A DNA stretch of 64,000 nucleotides, from positions 992,001-1,056,000 of the forward strand of contig NZ_CP012382.1 in the NCBI RefSeq assembly GCF_001267885.1, read 5' to 3'. A program made the translations under genes and the position numbers. Under the pieces are notes generated by a model. It saw nothing but the letters and a program-made list of their open reading frames with translations. It was not told the origin of the DNA and searched no databases. Source of the DNA: Streptomyces ambofaciens ATCC 23877 (GTDB taxonomy: Bacteria; Actinomycetota; Actinomycetes; Streptomycetales; Streptomycetaceae). Below are positions 1-7,222 of this stretch, piece by piece. Position 1 is the first letter of the stretch; each line of letters opens with the position of its first letter.

Positions 1-634
1 CGACCTGCGCCTTCGCACCGAGCTTCAGGCAGTGCGCGTAGGCCGTGCCCCAGTCGGGGACGTCGGTCGTGTAGAAGGCGGGCTCGAAGAACTTGTACTC
101 CAGGAGCATCCGCTGGTCCTCGCCGAGCCGCTCGTAGGCGGCGTGGAGCGCCTCGGCGAGCCGGTCCTGGCGGGCCGTGATGTCGTCCTGGCCGGGGTAG
201 TTGGTGCCGTCGGCGAACCACAGCTTCAGGTCGCGGGAACCGGTGGCGTCCATGATGTCGACGCACTCCATGAGGTGCGCCAGCGCCTTGCGCCGGACGG
301 CGGCGTCCGGGTGGCAGACACTGCCGAGCTTGTAGGAGTCGTCCTGGAAGACGTTGGCGTTGACGGCGCCCAGTTCCAGACCCAGATCCTTGGCGTGCGC
401 GGCCAGAGCGGCGTAGTCGTCCACCTTGTCCCAGGGGATGTGGAGCGCCACCCGGGGCGTGACCCCGGTGAACTCGTGCACCTTGGCCGCGTCCTCCAGC
501 TTCTCGCGCGGCGTCCGCGGCACGCCGGGCTGCGCGAACACCTTGAAACGCGTTCCGGAGTTGCCGTAGCCCCAGGAAGGCGTCTCGACCCGCTGGTCGG
601 CGAGTGCGGTTCTCACGGCAGTGATGTCAGGCAT
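1..634 (-). CDS. rhaI: L-rhamnose isomerase, C-terminus outside window
   Basis: Converts L-rhamnose to L-rhamnulose, the first cytosolic step of rhamnose breakdown. Reading leftward from an ATG at 634 gives 211 residues of open frame to the window edge. It begins MPDITAVRTALADQR and contains the segments WGYGNSGTRFKVF, GVTPRVALHIPWDK, GAVNANVFQDDSYKLGS and LEYKFFEPAFYTTDV, which are typical of the TIM-barrel L-rhamnose isomerase group found in actinobacteria and Bacillus-type RhaI. A GAGGTG Shine-Dalgarno lies just before the ATG. It diverges from the rhamnose importer operon across a shared promoter region, so both arms are probably induced together. The remaining catalytic half lies beyond base 1. 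Confidence 0.93.
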   Translation of the reverse strand, partial: MPDITAVRTALADQRVETPSWGYGNSGTRFKVFAQPGVPRTPREKLEDAAKVHEFTGVTPRVALHIPWDKVDDYAALAAHAKDLGLELGAVNANVFQDDSYKLGSVCHPDAAVRRKALAHLMECVDIMDATGSRDLKLWFADGTNYPGQDDITARQDRLAEALHAAYERLGEDQRMLLEYKFFEPAFYTTDVPDWGTAYAHCLKLGAKAQV

Positions 635-692
635 GTCCACCTCTGGATGCGCAAGCCGCCCCGTCGCGGGGGACTTGGAGGACCTGTTCATA

Positions 693-704
693 TGAATCGA
701 TTCA
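693..704. promoter_or_regulatory. LacI-family operator, rhaI side
   Basis: The sequence TGAATCGATTCA is a perfect 12-bp palindrome with a central CG, the form typical of LacI-family operators. It lies about 11 bp past the proposed leftward -10 box, where a bound repressor would block rhaI transcription. The likely ligand is the LacI-family regulator encoded at 6169-7197. Confidence 0.6.
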
Positions 705-865
705 GGCTGACGCCGAAGCTAGCCCGTGGCGCACCTTCCGTCAAGGGTCCCGGCACGGGTCGGCCCGGCTGCCGCCTGCTCCCTCGGCCACCCGCCGGGC
801 AACTGCACGGGCTCCGGACCCTTGACGCCCCGGACGGGCTGAAGCTAGCTTCCCGGCAACCCCAT

Positions 866-877
866 TGAAACATTTCA
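866..877. promoter_or_regulatory. LacI-family operator, rhaT side
   Basis: TGAAACATTTCA has perfect 5-bp arms (TGAAA/TTTCA) around a CA centre and resembles the LacI-family consensus TGAAACGTTTCA. It begins 14 bp past the proposed -10 box and 41 bp before the ATG at 918, so it would sit near +10 of the importer transcript. It pairs with the rhaI-side operator in a symmetric arrangement. Confidence 0.55.
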
Positions 878-917
878 CAGCGGGGTTCCCGCTCGGCACA
901 CGTACTGGAGAGAACCC

Positions 918-2447
918 ATGACCCATCCCGAACCGGAGACCACTCCGGTGCTCGCGCTGGAGGGGGTGAGCAGATCCTTCGGTGCCGTCCGGGCCCTGCG
1001 TGACGTGTCCCTGCGGCTCTACGCGGGCGAGGCCCATGCCCTGGCGGGCGAGAACGGCGCCGGCAAGTCCACCCTGATCAAGACTCTCGCAGGCGTGCAC
1101 CGTCCGGACACCGGAACGGTCCTCCTCGACGGCCGGCCGGTGGAGTTCCACAGCCCGGCGGACGCCCGCGACGCGGGGATCGCCGTGATCTACCAGGAGC
1201 CGACGCTCTTCCCCGACCTGTCCGTCGCGGAGAACATCTTCATCGGACGGCAGCCCCGCCGTTCCCTGGGCAGGGTGGACCACCGCACGGTCAGGACGGC
1301 CGCGGCCGGACTCTTCGCCCGGCTCGGTGTCGCCCTCGACCCGGACCGGCCGGCCCGCGGCCTGTCCATCGCCGACCAGCAACTGGTGGAGATCGCCAAG
1401 GCCCTGTCCTTCGAGGCCCGGGTCCTGATCATGGACGAGCCGACGGCGGCACTCACCGGCAGTGAGGTGGCCCGGCTGTTCGGCGTGGTCGAGACCCTGC
1501 GCGCGCAGGGTTCCGCGGTGCTGTTCATCTCGCACCGTCTGGAGGAGATCTTCGAGCTGTGCCAGCGGGTCACCACCCTGCGGGACGGTGCCTGGATCGC
1601 CAGCGAGCCCCTCTCGGACCTCGACGAGGACGGCCTGGTGCGCCGGATGGTGGGCCGCGAACTGGAGGAGCTGTACCCCAAGCAGGAGACGCGGATCGGC
1701 GAGGTCGCCCTCAGCGTGCGCCGGCTGACGCGGGAGGGCGTGTTCACCGACGTCTCCTTCGACGTCCGGCGCGGCGAGATCGTCGGTCTCGCCGGGCTGG
1801 TCGGGGCGGGCCGCAGCGAAGTGGCCCGGGCCGTGTTCGGGGTCGACTCGTTCGACGGCGGCGAGGTCGAGGTGCTCGGCCGGAAGCTGCCTCCGGGGGC
1901 TCCCAGCCTGGCCATGGCCGCCGGTGTCGCCCTGGTGCCCGAGGACCGCCGCGCCCAGGGCCTGGTGATGGAGATGTCCATCGAGCGCAACATCGGGCTC
2001 ACCGGCTTCGCCGCCACCTCCCGCGCCGGGCTGATGAACCGGCGGGCGGAGCGCAGCCGTGCCGTCGACTGGGCGACCAGACTCCAGGTGAAGTACGCCC
2101 GCCTGGCCGATGTGGTGGGAACGCTGTCGGGCGGCAACCAGCAGAAGGTCGTCCTGGCCAAGTGGCTCGCCACCTCTCCTCAGGTGCTCGTCGTGGACGA
2201 GCCGACCCGAGGGATCGACGTGGGGACCAAGGCGGAGGTGCACCGGCTGCTGTCCTCGCTCGCCGCCGACGGCGTGGCCGTGCTGATGATCTCCTCCGAC
2301 CTGCCGGAGATCCTCGGCATGGCCGACCGGGTCCTGGTGATGCACGAGGGCCGGCTGACCGCCGAGATCCCCCGGGCGGAAGCGACCGAGGAGACCGTGA
2401 TGGCAGCCGCGACCGGCCGCACCGGCCGGGGGAGGGAGGCGGCATGA
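918..2447 (+). CDS. rhaT: Rhamnose ABC importer, tandem ATPase
   Basis: This 509-residue protein is a RbsA/MglA-type sugar importer ATPase with two nucleotide-binding domains in one chain. Domain 1 shows Walker [10 protein letters not shown] and Walker [10 protein letters not shown]; domain 2 has the usual degenerate P-loop [12 protein letters not shown] and an intact signature [15 protein letters not shown] followed by [12 protein letters not shown]. It energises uptake through the two permeases encoded next. The name follows the Rhizobium RhaSTPQ system; rhamnose specificity is inferred from the flanking isomerase and mutarotase. It is the first gene of the rightward operon and its stop overlaps the next start by 4 bp (ATGA). 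Confidence 0.92.
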   Translation: MTHPEPETTPVLALEGVSRSFGAVRALRDVSLRLYAGEAHALAGENGAGKSTLIKTLAGVHRPDTGTVLLDGRPVEFHSPADARDAGIAVIYQEPTLFPDLSVAENIFIGRQPRRSLGRVDHRTVRTAAAGLFARLGVALDPDRPARGLSIADQQLVEIAKALSFEARVLIMDEPTAALTGSEVARLFGVVETLRAQGSAVLFISHRLEEIFELCQRVTTLRDGAWIASEPLSDLDEDGLVRRMVGRELEELYPKQETRIGEVALSVRRLTREGVFTDVSFDVRRGEIVGLAGLVGAGRSEVARAVFGVDSFDGGEVEVLGRKLPPGAPSLAMAAGVALVPEDRRAQGLVMEMSIERNIGLTGFAATSRAGLMNRRAERSRAVDWATRLQVKYARLADVVGTLSGGNQQKVVLAKWLATSPQVLVVDEPTRGIDVGTKAEVHRLLSSLAADGVAVLMISSDLPEILGMADRVLVMHEGRLTAEIPRAEATEETVMAAATGRTGRGREAA

Positions 2448-3499
2448 CCACCACCGCGGGACCGGTGCGGCAGGAGGCCGCCCCCGAGTCCGTCGCCGCA
2501 CGGCGGCTCGTGGACCGGATGTTCAAGGCGCGCGAACTGGCCGTGATCGCCGTGCTGGTGGTGATGCTCGGCGCCACCCAGCTGTCCAACTCCGAGTTCC
2601 TCTCGCAGCAGGGCATCAGGGACCTGATGCTGAACGCGACCATCCTCGTGCTGGTCGCGATCGGCCAGGCGATGGTGGTCATCACCCGCAACGTCGACCT
2701 GTCGGTCGGCTCCGTGCTGGGCATCTCCGCGTTCGCCGCGGGTCTCCATCTCCAGGACGGCGGGCACCCGCTCGTCGCCGTCCTGCTGGCCGTTTCCGTC
2801 GGCGCGGTGTTCGGCGTGGTCAACGGCGCCCTGGTGAGCCTCGGCAAGGTGCCGGCCCTGGTGGTGACCCTGGGCACCCTCTACATCATCCGCGGCATCG
2901 ACTCCCTCTGGGTCGGCTCCCGGCAGATCACCGCGAGCGCCCTGCCCGACGCGTTCGTGGACTTCGGCAGCGACGGCATCTTTGTGGTGCCCTATCTCGC
3001 GCTGCTCACGCTGGCCGTCCTGGTCGTCGTGGCCTACTACCTCCGCAGCTACGGCAGCGGACGGGACATGTACGCCCTCGGGTCCAACCCGGAGGCGGCC
3101 CGGCTCGCCGGCGTCCCCCTCCGCGCCCGCATCATGACGGCCTACGTGGTCTGCGGGGCGCTCGCCGGACTCGCCGGCGCCCTCTACCTCGCCAGGTTCG
3201 GCAACGTCGACTCCAACACCGGCAACGGGTACGAACTCGTCGTGGTGAGCGCCGTGGTCGTCGGCGGCGTCGCCTTCACCGGCGGTTCGGGCACCGTGTA
3301 CGGCGCCGCGCTCGGCGCGGTACTGCTCACCTCCATCAACGGCGTGCTCCCCGCCCTCGGCGTGAGTTCGGTCTGGGTCACCGCCATCAACGGGTGCCTG
3401 TTGCTGCTCGCCATCGCCGTCGACCGGGTCCTGGCGCTCCGGGTCTCCGGAGCCCTGCGCAAGAAGGCCGCACAGTCGAGGAGTGCCCGCCATGCCTGA
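2444..3499 (+). CDS. rhaP: Rhamnose ABC importer permease 1
   Basis: A 351-residue inner membrane permease of the ribose/autoinducer-2 type (BPD_transp_2 family). It has about eight to ten hydrophobic segments, the [16 protein letters not shown] motif of the RbsC group, and the EAA-like region [17 protein letters not shown] that contacts the ATPase. The ATG at 2444 overlaps the ATPase stop (ATGA), which fixes the start and indicates translational coupling. The N-terminal ~25 residues are hydrophilic. It would form a heterodimer with the permease at 3492-4523. Confidence 0.92.
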   Translation: MTTTAGPVRQEAAPESVAARRLVDRMFKARELAVIAVLVVMLGATQLSNSEFLSQQGIRDLMLNATILVLVAIGQAMVVITRNVDLSVGSVLGISAFAAGLHLQDGGHPLVAVLLAVSVGAVFGVVNGALVSLGKVPALVVTLGTLYIIRGIDSLWVGSRQITASALPDAFVDFGSDGIFVVPYLALLTLAVLVVVAYYLRSYGSGRDMYALGSNPEAARLAGVPLRARIMTAYVVCGALAGLAGALYLARFGNVDSNTGNGYELVVVSAVVVGGVAFTGGSGTVYGAALGAVLLTSINGVLPALGVSSVWVTAINGCLLLLAIAVDRVLALRVSGALRKKAAQSRSARHA

Positions 3500-4523
3500 C
3501 ACCACCGTCACGTCGCCCGTGCTCTCCCGTCTCGGCGGCGCGGTGCGCTGGGACACCTCGGTCGGCGTTCTGCTGGTCGTCCTGCTGATCTGCTCGTTCT
3601 CCTTCGTCGAGAATTTCGGCAACGCGCTGAACCTGTCGTTCCTCATCGGCAACACGCTGCCCATCGCCCTCATCGCCCTGCCGATGGCGATGCTCGTGGT
3701 CTCCGGCGAGGTGGACCTCTCGGTGGCCTCCACCGCCGGCCTCTCCAGTGCGGTGATGGGCGCGCTGTGGAACGCCGGAATGGCCATCGAGACGATCATC
3801 CCGCTCTGCGTCCTGCTGGGTGTGGTCTGCGGCCTCGTCAACGGTCTGCTGGTCACCCGGCTCGGGCTGCCCTCGCTGGCCGTCACGATCGGCACCCTCG
3901 GCGCCTACCGGGGCATCGCGCAGATCGTGCTCGGCTCCGACTCGGTGACCGACTTCCCGGTGCAGTACCTGGACTTCGGTTCGGGCCGGTTCGGGGACAC
4001 GTTCCTGCCGTACGCCGCGGTCCCCTTCGTCGTCCTGCTGGCGATCGCGGTCGTCGTGCTGCACGCCACGCGCTTCGGGCGGTCGCTGTTCGCCGTCGGC
4101 TCCTGTGAGGAGGCCGCCCGCTTCGCCGGCGTCCGGGTCAAGCGGCTCAAACTGGCCATGTTCGTGACCACGGGGGTCGTCTCGGCGCTCACCGGCGTCT
4201 TCTGGACCCTGCACTACGCCAGCGCCCGCTATGACAACGCCACCGGACTGGAACTGTCCGTGATCGCCGCGGTGCTGCTCGGCGGCATCGACTTCGACGG
4301 CGGCAAGGGCACCCTCGGCGGTGCCGTCGCCGGTGTGTTCCTGCTCGGCACGATGCAGAACGTGATGAGTCTGCTGAACGTCACCGCCCAGTCCCAGACC
4401 GTGGCGACCGGGGTCCTGCTGGTGATCTCCGTCCTGGCTCCGCGGATCGGCCGCCAGATCTCCCGGGCACGGGCCCGGGCGAGAACGGCCGCTCCCCCGC
4501 CGGTGACGGCCCCGAGCCCGTAG
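3492..4523 (+). CDS. rhaQ: Rhamnose ABC importer permease 2
   Basis: A 343-residue permease of the same family as its upstream neighbour, with VVSGEVDLSVASTAGLSS and CEEAARFAGVRVKRLKL in the equivalent places. I place the start at ATG 3492 because GAGGAG (3478-3483) sits 8 bp ahead; a GTG at 3483 would add three residues but lacks a spaced ribosome site. The gene overlaps the end of the first permease by 8 bp. The C-terminal tail is rich in Arg and Ala and presumably cytoplasmic. Confidence 0.92.
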   Translation: MPDTTVTSPVLSRLGGAVRWDTSVGVLLVVLLICSFSFVENFGNALNLSFLIGNTLPIALIALPMAMLVVSGEVDLSVASTAGLSSAVMGALWNAGMAIETIIPLCVLLGVVCGLVNGLLVTRLGLPSLAVTIGTLGAYRGIAQIVLGSDSVTDFPVQYLDFGSGRFGDTFLPYAAVPFVVLLAIAVVVLHATRFGRSLFAVGSCEEAARFAGVRVKRLKLAMFVTTGVVSALTGVFWTLHYASARYDNATGLELSVIAAVLLGGIDFDGGKGTLGGAVAGVFLLGTMQNVMSLLNVTAQSQTVATGVLLVISVLAPRIGRQISRARARARTAAPPPVTAPSP

Positions 4524-4612
4524 CTCCCCCGCCCCGGTCCCCCGCGGCCCGGCCGGCCCGCGCGGCCGGTCCCGCCGCCCTTCCCCCTCCCGTCCAGGCA
4601 AAGGAACGTCCC

Positions 4613-5698
4613 ATGTTCGGCACCACCACCGGATCGCGCCGCCTGACCCTCGCCCTGGCCACCGCCACCGCCCTCGTCCTGGGTGCCACCGCCTGCGGCG
4701 GCACCACCAAGGACGACGCGTCCAAGGACGGCGCCGGCGCGGCCGCCGGCAAGGCGGACCCCAAGGCCGAGACCAAGAAGGGCCTCACCGTCGCCTTCCT
4801 GCCCAAGCAGGTCAACAACCCCTACTTCACCACCGCCGACAAGGGCGGCGAGAAGGCGCTCGGGGAACTGGGCTCCACCTACAAGGAGGTCGGCACCAGC
4901 AGCGGCACCGACACCGCCGGCCAGGTCAGCTACGTCAACACCCTGACCCAGCAGCAGGTCGACGCCATGGCCGTCTCCGCGCAGGACCCCGGTGCCCTGT
5001 GCACCGCCCTCAAGCAGGCCATGCGGGGCGGTGTCAGCGTCGTCACCTACGACTCCGACACCAACAAGGACTGCCGCCAGGTGTTCGTCTCCCCGGCCTC
5101 CGCCGAGGACCTCGGGCGCACCCAGGTGGAGCTGCTGGCCCGGCAGATCGGCGGCAAGGGCGAGATCGCGATCCTGTCCGCGGCGCAGACCGCGACGAAC
5201 CAGAACACCTGGATCGACGTCATGCAGAAGGAGCTGAAGAAGCCCGCCTACAAGGACATCGAGCTCGTCAAGGTCGCCTACGGGGACGACGACGCGCAGA
5301 AGTCCTTCCAGCAGACCCAGGGCCTGCTGCAGGAGTACCCGAACCTGAAGGGCATCATCTCCCCCACCACCGTGGGCATCAAGGCCGCCGCCCAGTACCT
5401 GTCCGGGTCCAAGTACAAGGGCAAGGTGAAGCTCACCGGGCTCGGCACCCCGAACGACATGCGCGCCTACGTCAAGAACGGCACCGTCGAGCAGTTCGAG
5501 CTGTGGGAGCCGGCCAAGCTCGGTGCTCTCGCCGCCCGCGCCGCCGTCGCGCTCGAGTCCGGCCAGATCACCGGCAAGGAGGGCGAGACCTTCGCCGCCG
5601 GCGACCTCGGGACGATGACCATCGGCGCGGACGGAGTGGTCTCTCCGGGTGAGCCGACCGTCTTCGACAAGGCCAACATCGACGAGTACGACTTCTGA
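4613..5698 (+). CDS. rhaS: Rhamnose-binding lipoprotein
   Basis: A 361-residue periplasmic-binding-protein-like receptor (Peripla_BP_4 fold) that delivers sugar to the importer from the outer face of the membrane. It starts with Arg-Arg plus a hydrophobic stretch and a lipobox ending LGATAC, giving lipidation at Cys28. The mature part contains GLTVAFLPKQVNNPYF, VDAMAVSAQDPGAL, VVTYDSDTN and ISPTTVGIKAAAQYL, the typical order for sugar receptors of this class. The ATG at 4613 follows AAAGGA. The gene lies 89 bp behind the permeases and is followed by a strong hairpin, so its message can be made in excess of downstream genes. Confidence 0.92.
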   Translation: MFGTTTGSRRLTLALATATALVLGATACGGTTKDDASKDGAGAAAGKADPKAETKKGLTVAFLPKQVNNPYFTTADKGGEKALGELGSTYKEVGTSSGTDTAGQVSYVNTLTQQQVDAMAVSAQDPGALCTALKQAMRGGVSVVTYDSDTNKDCRQVFVSPASAEDLGRTQVELLARQIGGKGEIAILSAAQTATNQNTWIDVMQKELKKPAYKDIELVKVAYGDDDAQKSFQQTQGLLQEYPNLKGIISPTTVGIKAAAQYLSGSKYKGKVKLTGLGTPNDMRAYVKNGTVEQFELWEPAKLGALAARAAVALESGQITGKEGETFAAGDLGTMTIGADGVVSPGEPTVFDKANIDEYDF

Positions 5699-5711
5699 TC
5701 CGCAGGACAGC

Positions 5712-5742
5712 CGTGGGGCCCCGGCGGTGCCGGGGCCCCACG
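5712..5742 (+). terminator. Hairpin between rhaS and rhaM
   Basis: A perfect 14-bp stem (5712-5725 with 5729-5742) closed by a GGT loop, just after the rhaS stop. It has no U-tract, as is usual in Streptomyces. It probably works as a partial intra-operon terminator or a 3'-end stabiliser for the importer message. Confidence 0.6.
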
Positions 5743-5762
5743 CTCGACAACAGGGTGGTCCG

Positions 5763-6083
5763 ATGCAACGCGTCTGCTTTCTTCTGAAGGTCCGCTCCGA
5801 GAGGGTCGCCGAGTACCGCGAGCGTCACCAGGACGTGTGGGCCGACATGCTCGCCGCCCTCTCCGGGGCCGGCTGGCACAACTACTCCCTCTTCCTGCGG
5901 GAGGACGGTCTGCTCGTGGGCTATCTCGAGACCGAGGACTTCGAGGCGGCCCGGGCGGCCATGGCCGCCACCGAGGTGAACGCGCGCTGGCAGGCCGAGA
6001 TGGCGGGGTTCTTCGAGGAACTCGACGGGGAGGCGCCCGACGCCGCCATGCGCCCCCTCACCGAGGTCTTCCACCTGGCGTGA
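5763..6083 (+). CDS. rhaM: L-rhamnose mutarotase
   Basis: This 106-residue protein interconverts the alpha and beta anomers of L-rhamnose so that the isomerase is supplied with its preferred form. The length and layout match E. coli RhaM: EYRERH gives Tyr18 and catalytic His22, and HNY gives Tyr41, at the same residue numbers as in the E. coli enzyme; it ends TEVFHLA like the family. The ATG at 5763 was chosen because it gives the family N-terminus (MQRVCFLLKV). It lies downstream of the rhaS hairpin and 85 bp before the regulator. Confidence 0.93.
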   Translation: MQRVCFLLKVRSERVAEYRERHQDVWADMLAALSGAGWHNYSLFLREDGLLVGYLETEDFEAARAAMAATEVNARWQAEMAGFFEELDGEAPDAAMRPLTEVFHLA

Positions 6084-6168
6084 GCCGGAGCGCCGCCTTC
6101 GTACGACGAACGCTTCCCCGGACCGGCCAGAGGACCCGGACGGGGACGGAACAGCAGGGGACACACGC

Positions 6169-7197
6169 ATGACGCACTCCACGCCGGCCGTCGGCATCAA
6201 GGACGTGGCTCGGGAGGCGGGCGTCTCCGTGGGCACCGTCTCCAACGTGCTCAACCGGCCCGGCCGCGTCTCCCAGCGCACGCGGCGTCACGTGGAGCAG
6301 GTGATCGCGCGCCTCGGCTACGTGCGCAGTGAGTCCGCCCGTCAGCTGCGAGCGGGCCGCAGCCGTGTCGTGGCCGTGCTCGTCCTCGACATGGGCAACC
6401 CCTTCTTCGTCGACCTGGCCCGGGGGGCCGAGCGGACGGCCCGGGAGGCGGGCCTCGCCGTCACGCTGTGCAACAGCGCGCAGAGCGCGCGGAAGGAGGC
6501 GGAGTACCTCGAACTCTTCGCCGAACAGCGGGTCCGCGGGGTGCTGGTCACCCCCGCCGATCCCAGCGGGCGCAGCCTGGGTGACTTCCGGCGGCACGGG
6601 ATCCCGTTCGTTCTCGTGGACCGGGTGGCCGTCGGCACGGAGGGCTGTTCCGTCTCGGTCGACGACGTCACCGGCGGCGCCCTGGCCGTCCGCCACCTCA
6701 CCGGTGCGGGACACAGCTCCCTCGCCTACGTCAGCGGACCGCCCCACCTCAGGCAGGTGCAGGACCGCCGGACGGGGGCGCTGGAGGCCGTCGCCCAGGC
6801 CGGTCTGCCGCCCACGGCGTTGCGGGAGATCCCCACCGAGCGCCTCGACGTGGCCGCCGGACGGGACGCGGGGGCGAGACTGCTGGGTCTGGCGGAGCGG
6901 CCCACCGCCGTCTTCTGCGCCAACGACCTGCTGGCCCTCGGAGTGCTCCAGTTCATGTACACGGCCGGGGTCAAGGTCCCCGACGACCTGGCCATCGTCG
7001 GGTACGACGACATCGAGTTCGCCGCCGCGGCGACCGTACCGCTGACCTCCGTCCGCCAGCCCGCGCGCACGATGGGGACCATGGCCGCCGACCTCCTCCT
7101 CCAGGAGGCCGGTGACCGGGCGGACGAGCACCGTCACGAGCACGTGGTGCTCCAGCCCGAGCTGGTCGTACGCGGGTCGAGCCTTCCCGGGCGGTGA
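6169..7197 (+). CDS. rhaR: LacI-family regulator of rhamnose genes
   Basis: A 342-residue LacI/GalR regulator. Residues ~5-30 form the helix-turn-helix and hinge (GIKDVAREAGVSVGTVSNVLN, where VSVGTVSNVL is the recognition helix), followed by a periplasmic-binding-protein-like effector domain (VLVLDMGNPFFVDLARG, IVGYDDIEFAAAATVPLTSV). It is the last gene of the rhamnose block and very probably binds the two dyads at 693-704 and 866-877. It is weaker evidence, but the dyad TTCGT-ACG-ACGAA at 6098-6110 lies in front of the gene. The ATG at 6169 has GGGG/GGGGA 9 bp upstream. Regulation of rhamnose genes is inferred from position. Confidence 0.88.
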   Translation: MTHSTPAVGIKDVAREAGVSVGTVSNVLNRPGRVSQRTRRHVEQVIARLGYVRSESARQLRAGRSRVVAVLVLDMGNPFFVDLARGAERTAREAGLAVTLCNSAQSARKEAEYLELFAEQRVRGVLVTPADPSGRSLGDFRRHGIPFVLVDRVAVGTEGCSVSVDDVTGGALAVRHLTGAGHSSLAYVSGPPHLRQVQDRRTGALEAVAQAGLPPTALREIPTERLDVAAGRDAGARLLGLAERPTAVFCANDLLALGVLQFMYTAGVKVPDDLAIVGYDDIEFAAAATVPLTSVRQPARTMGTMAADLLLQEAGDRADEHRHEHVVLQPELVVRGSSLPGR

Positions 7198-7222
7198 AAG
7201 CCGCCGCCGGGTCGGGCACCGG

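Larger units (their letters stand above)
635..917. promoter_or_regulatory. Divergent rha promoter region
   Basis: This region separates rhaI (leftward) and the rha importer operon (rightward). I see two mirror-image vegetative-type promoters: rightward TTGACG at 822-827 and TAGCTT at 846-851 (18 bp apart); leftward TTGACG at 744-739 and TAGCTT at 721-716 (17 bp apart). The rightward -10 lies in the palindrome GAAGCTAGCTTC (841-852). Each promoter is followed, 11-14 bp past the -10, by a LacI-type dyad. Promoter assignments are by eye; no transcription start is known. Confidence 0.6.

Noticed and set aside
6098..6110. TTCGT-ACG-ACGAA as an operator for rhaR
   Set aside because: It does not resemble the two LacI dyads of the same locus and 5-bp arms arise easily by chance; mentioned only under rhaR.
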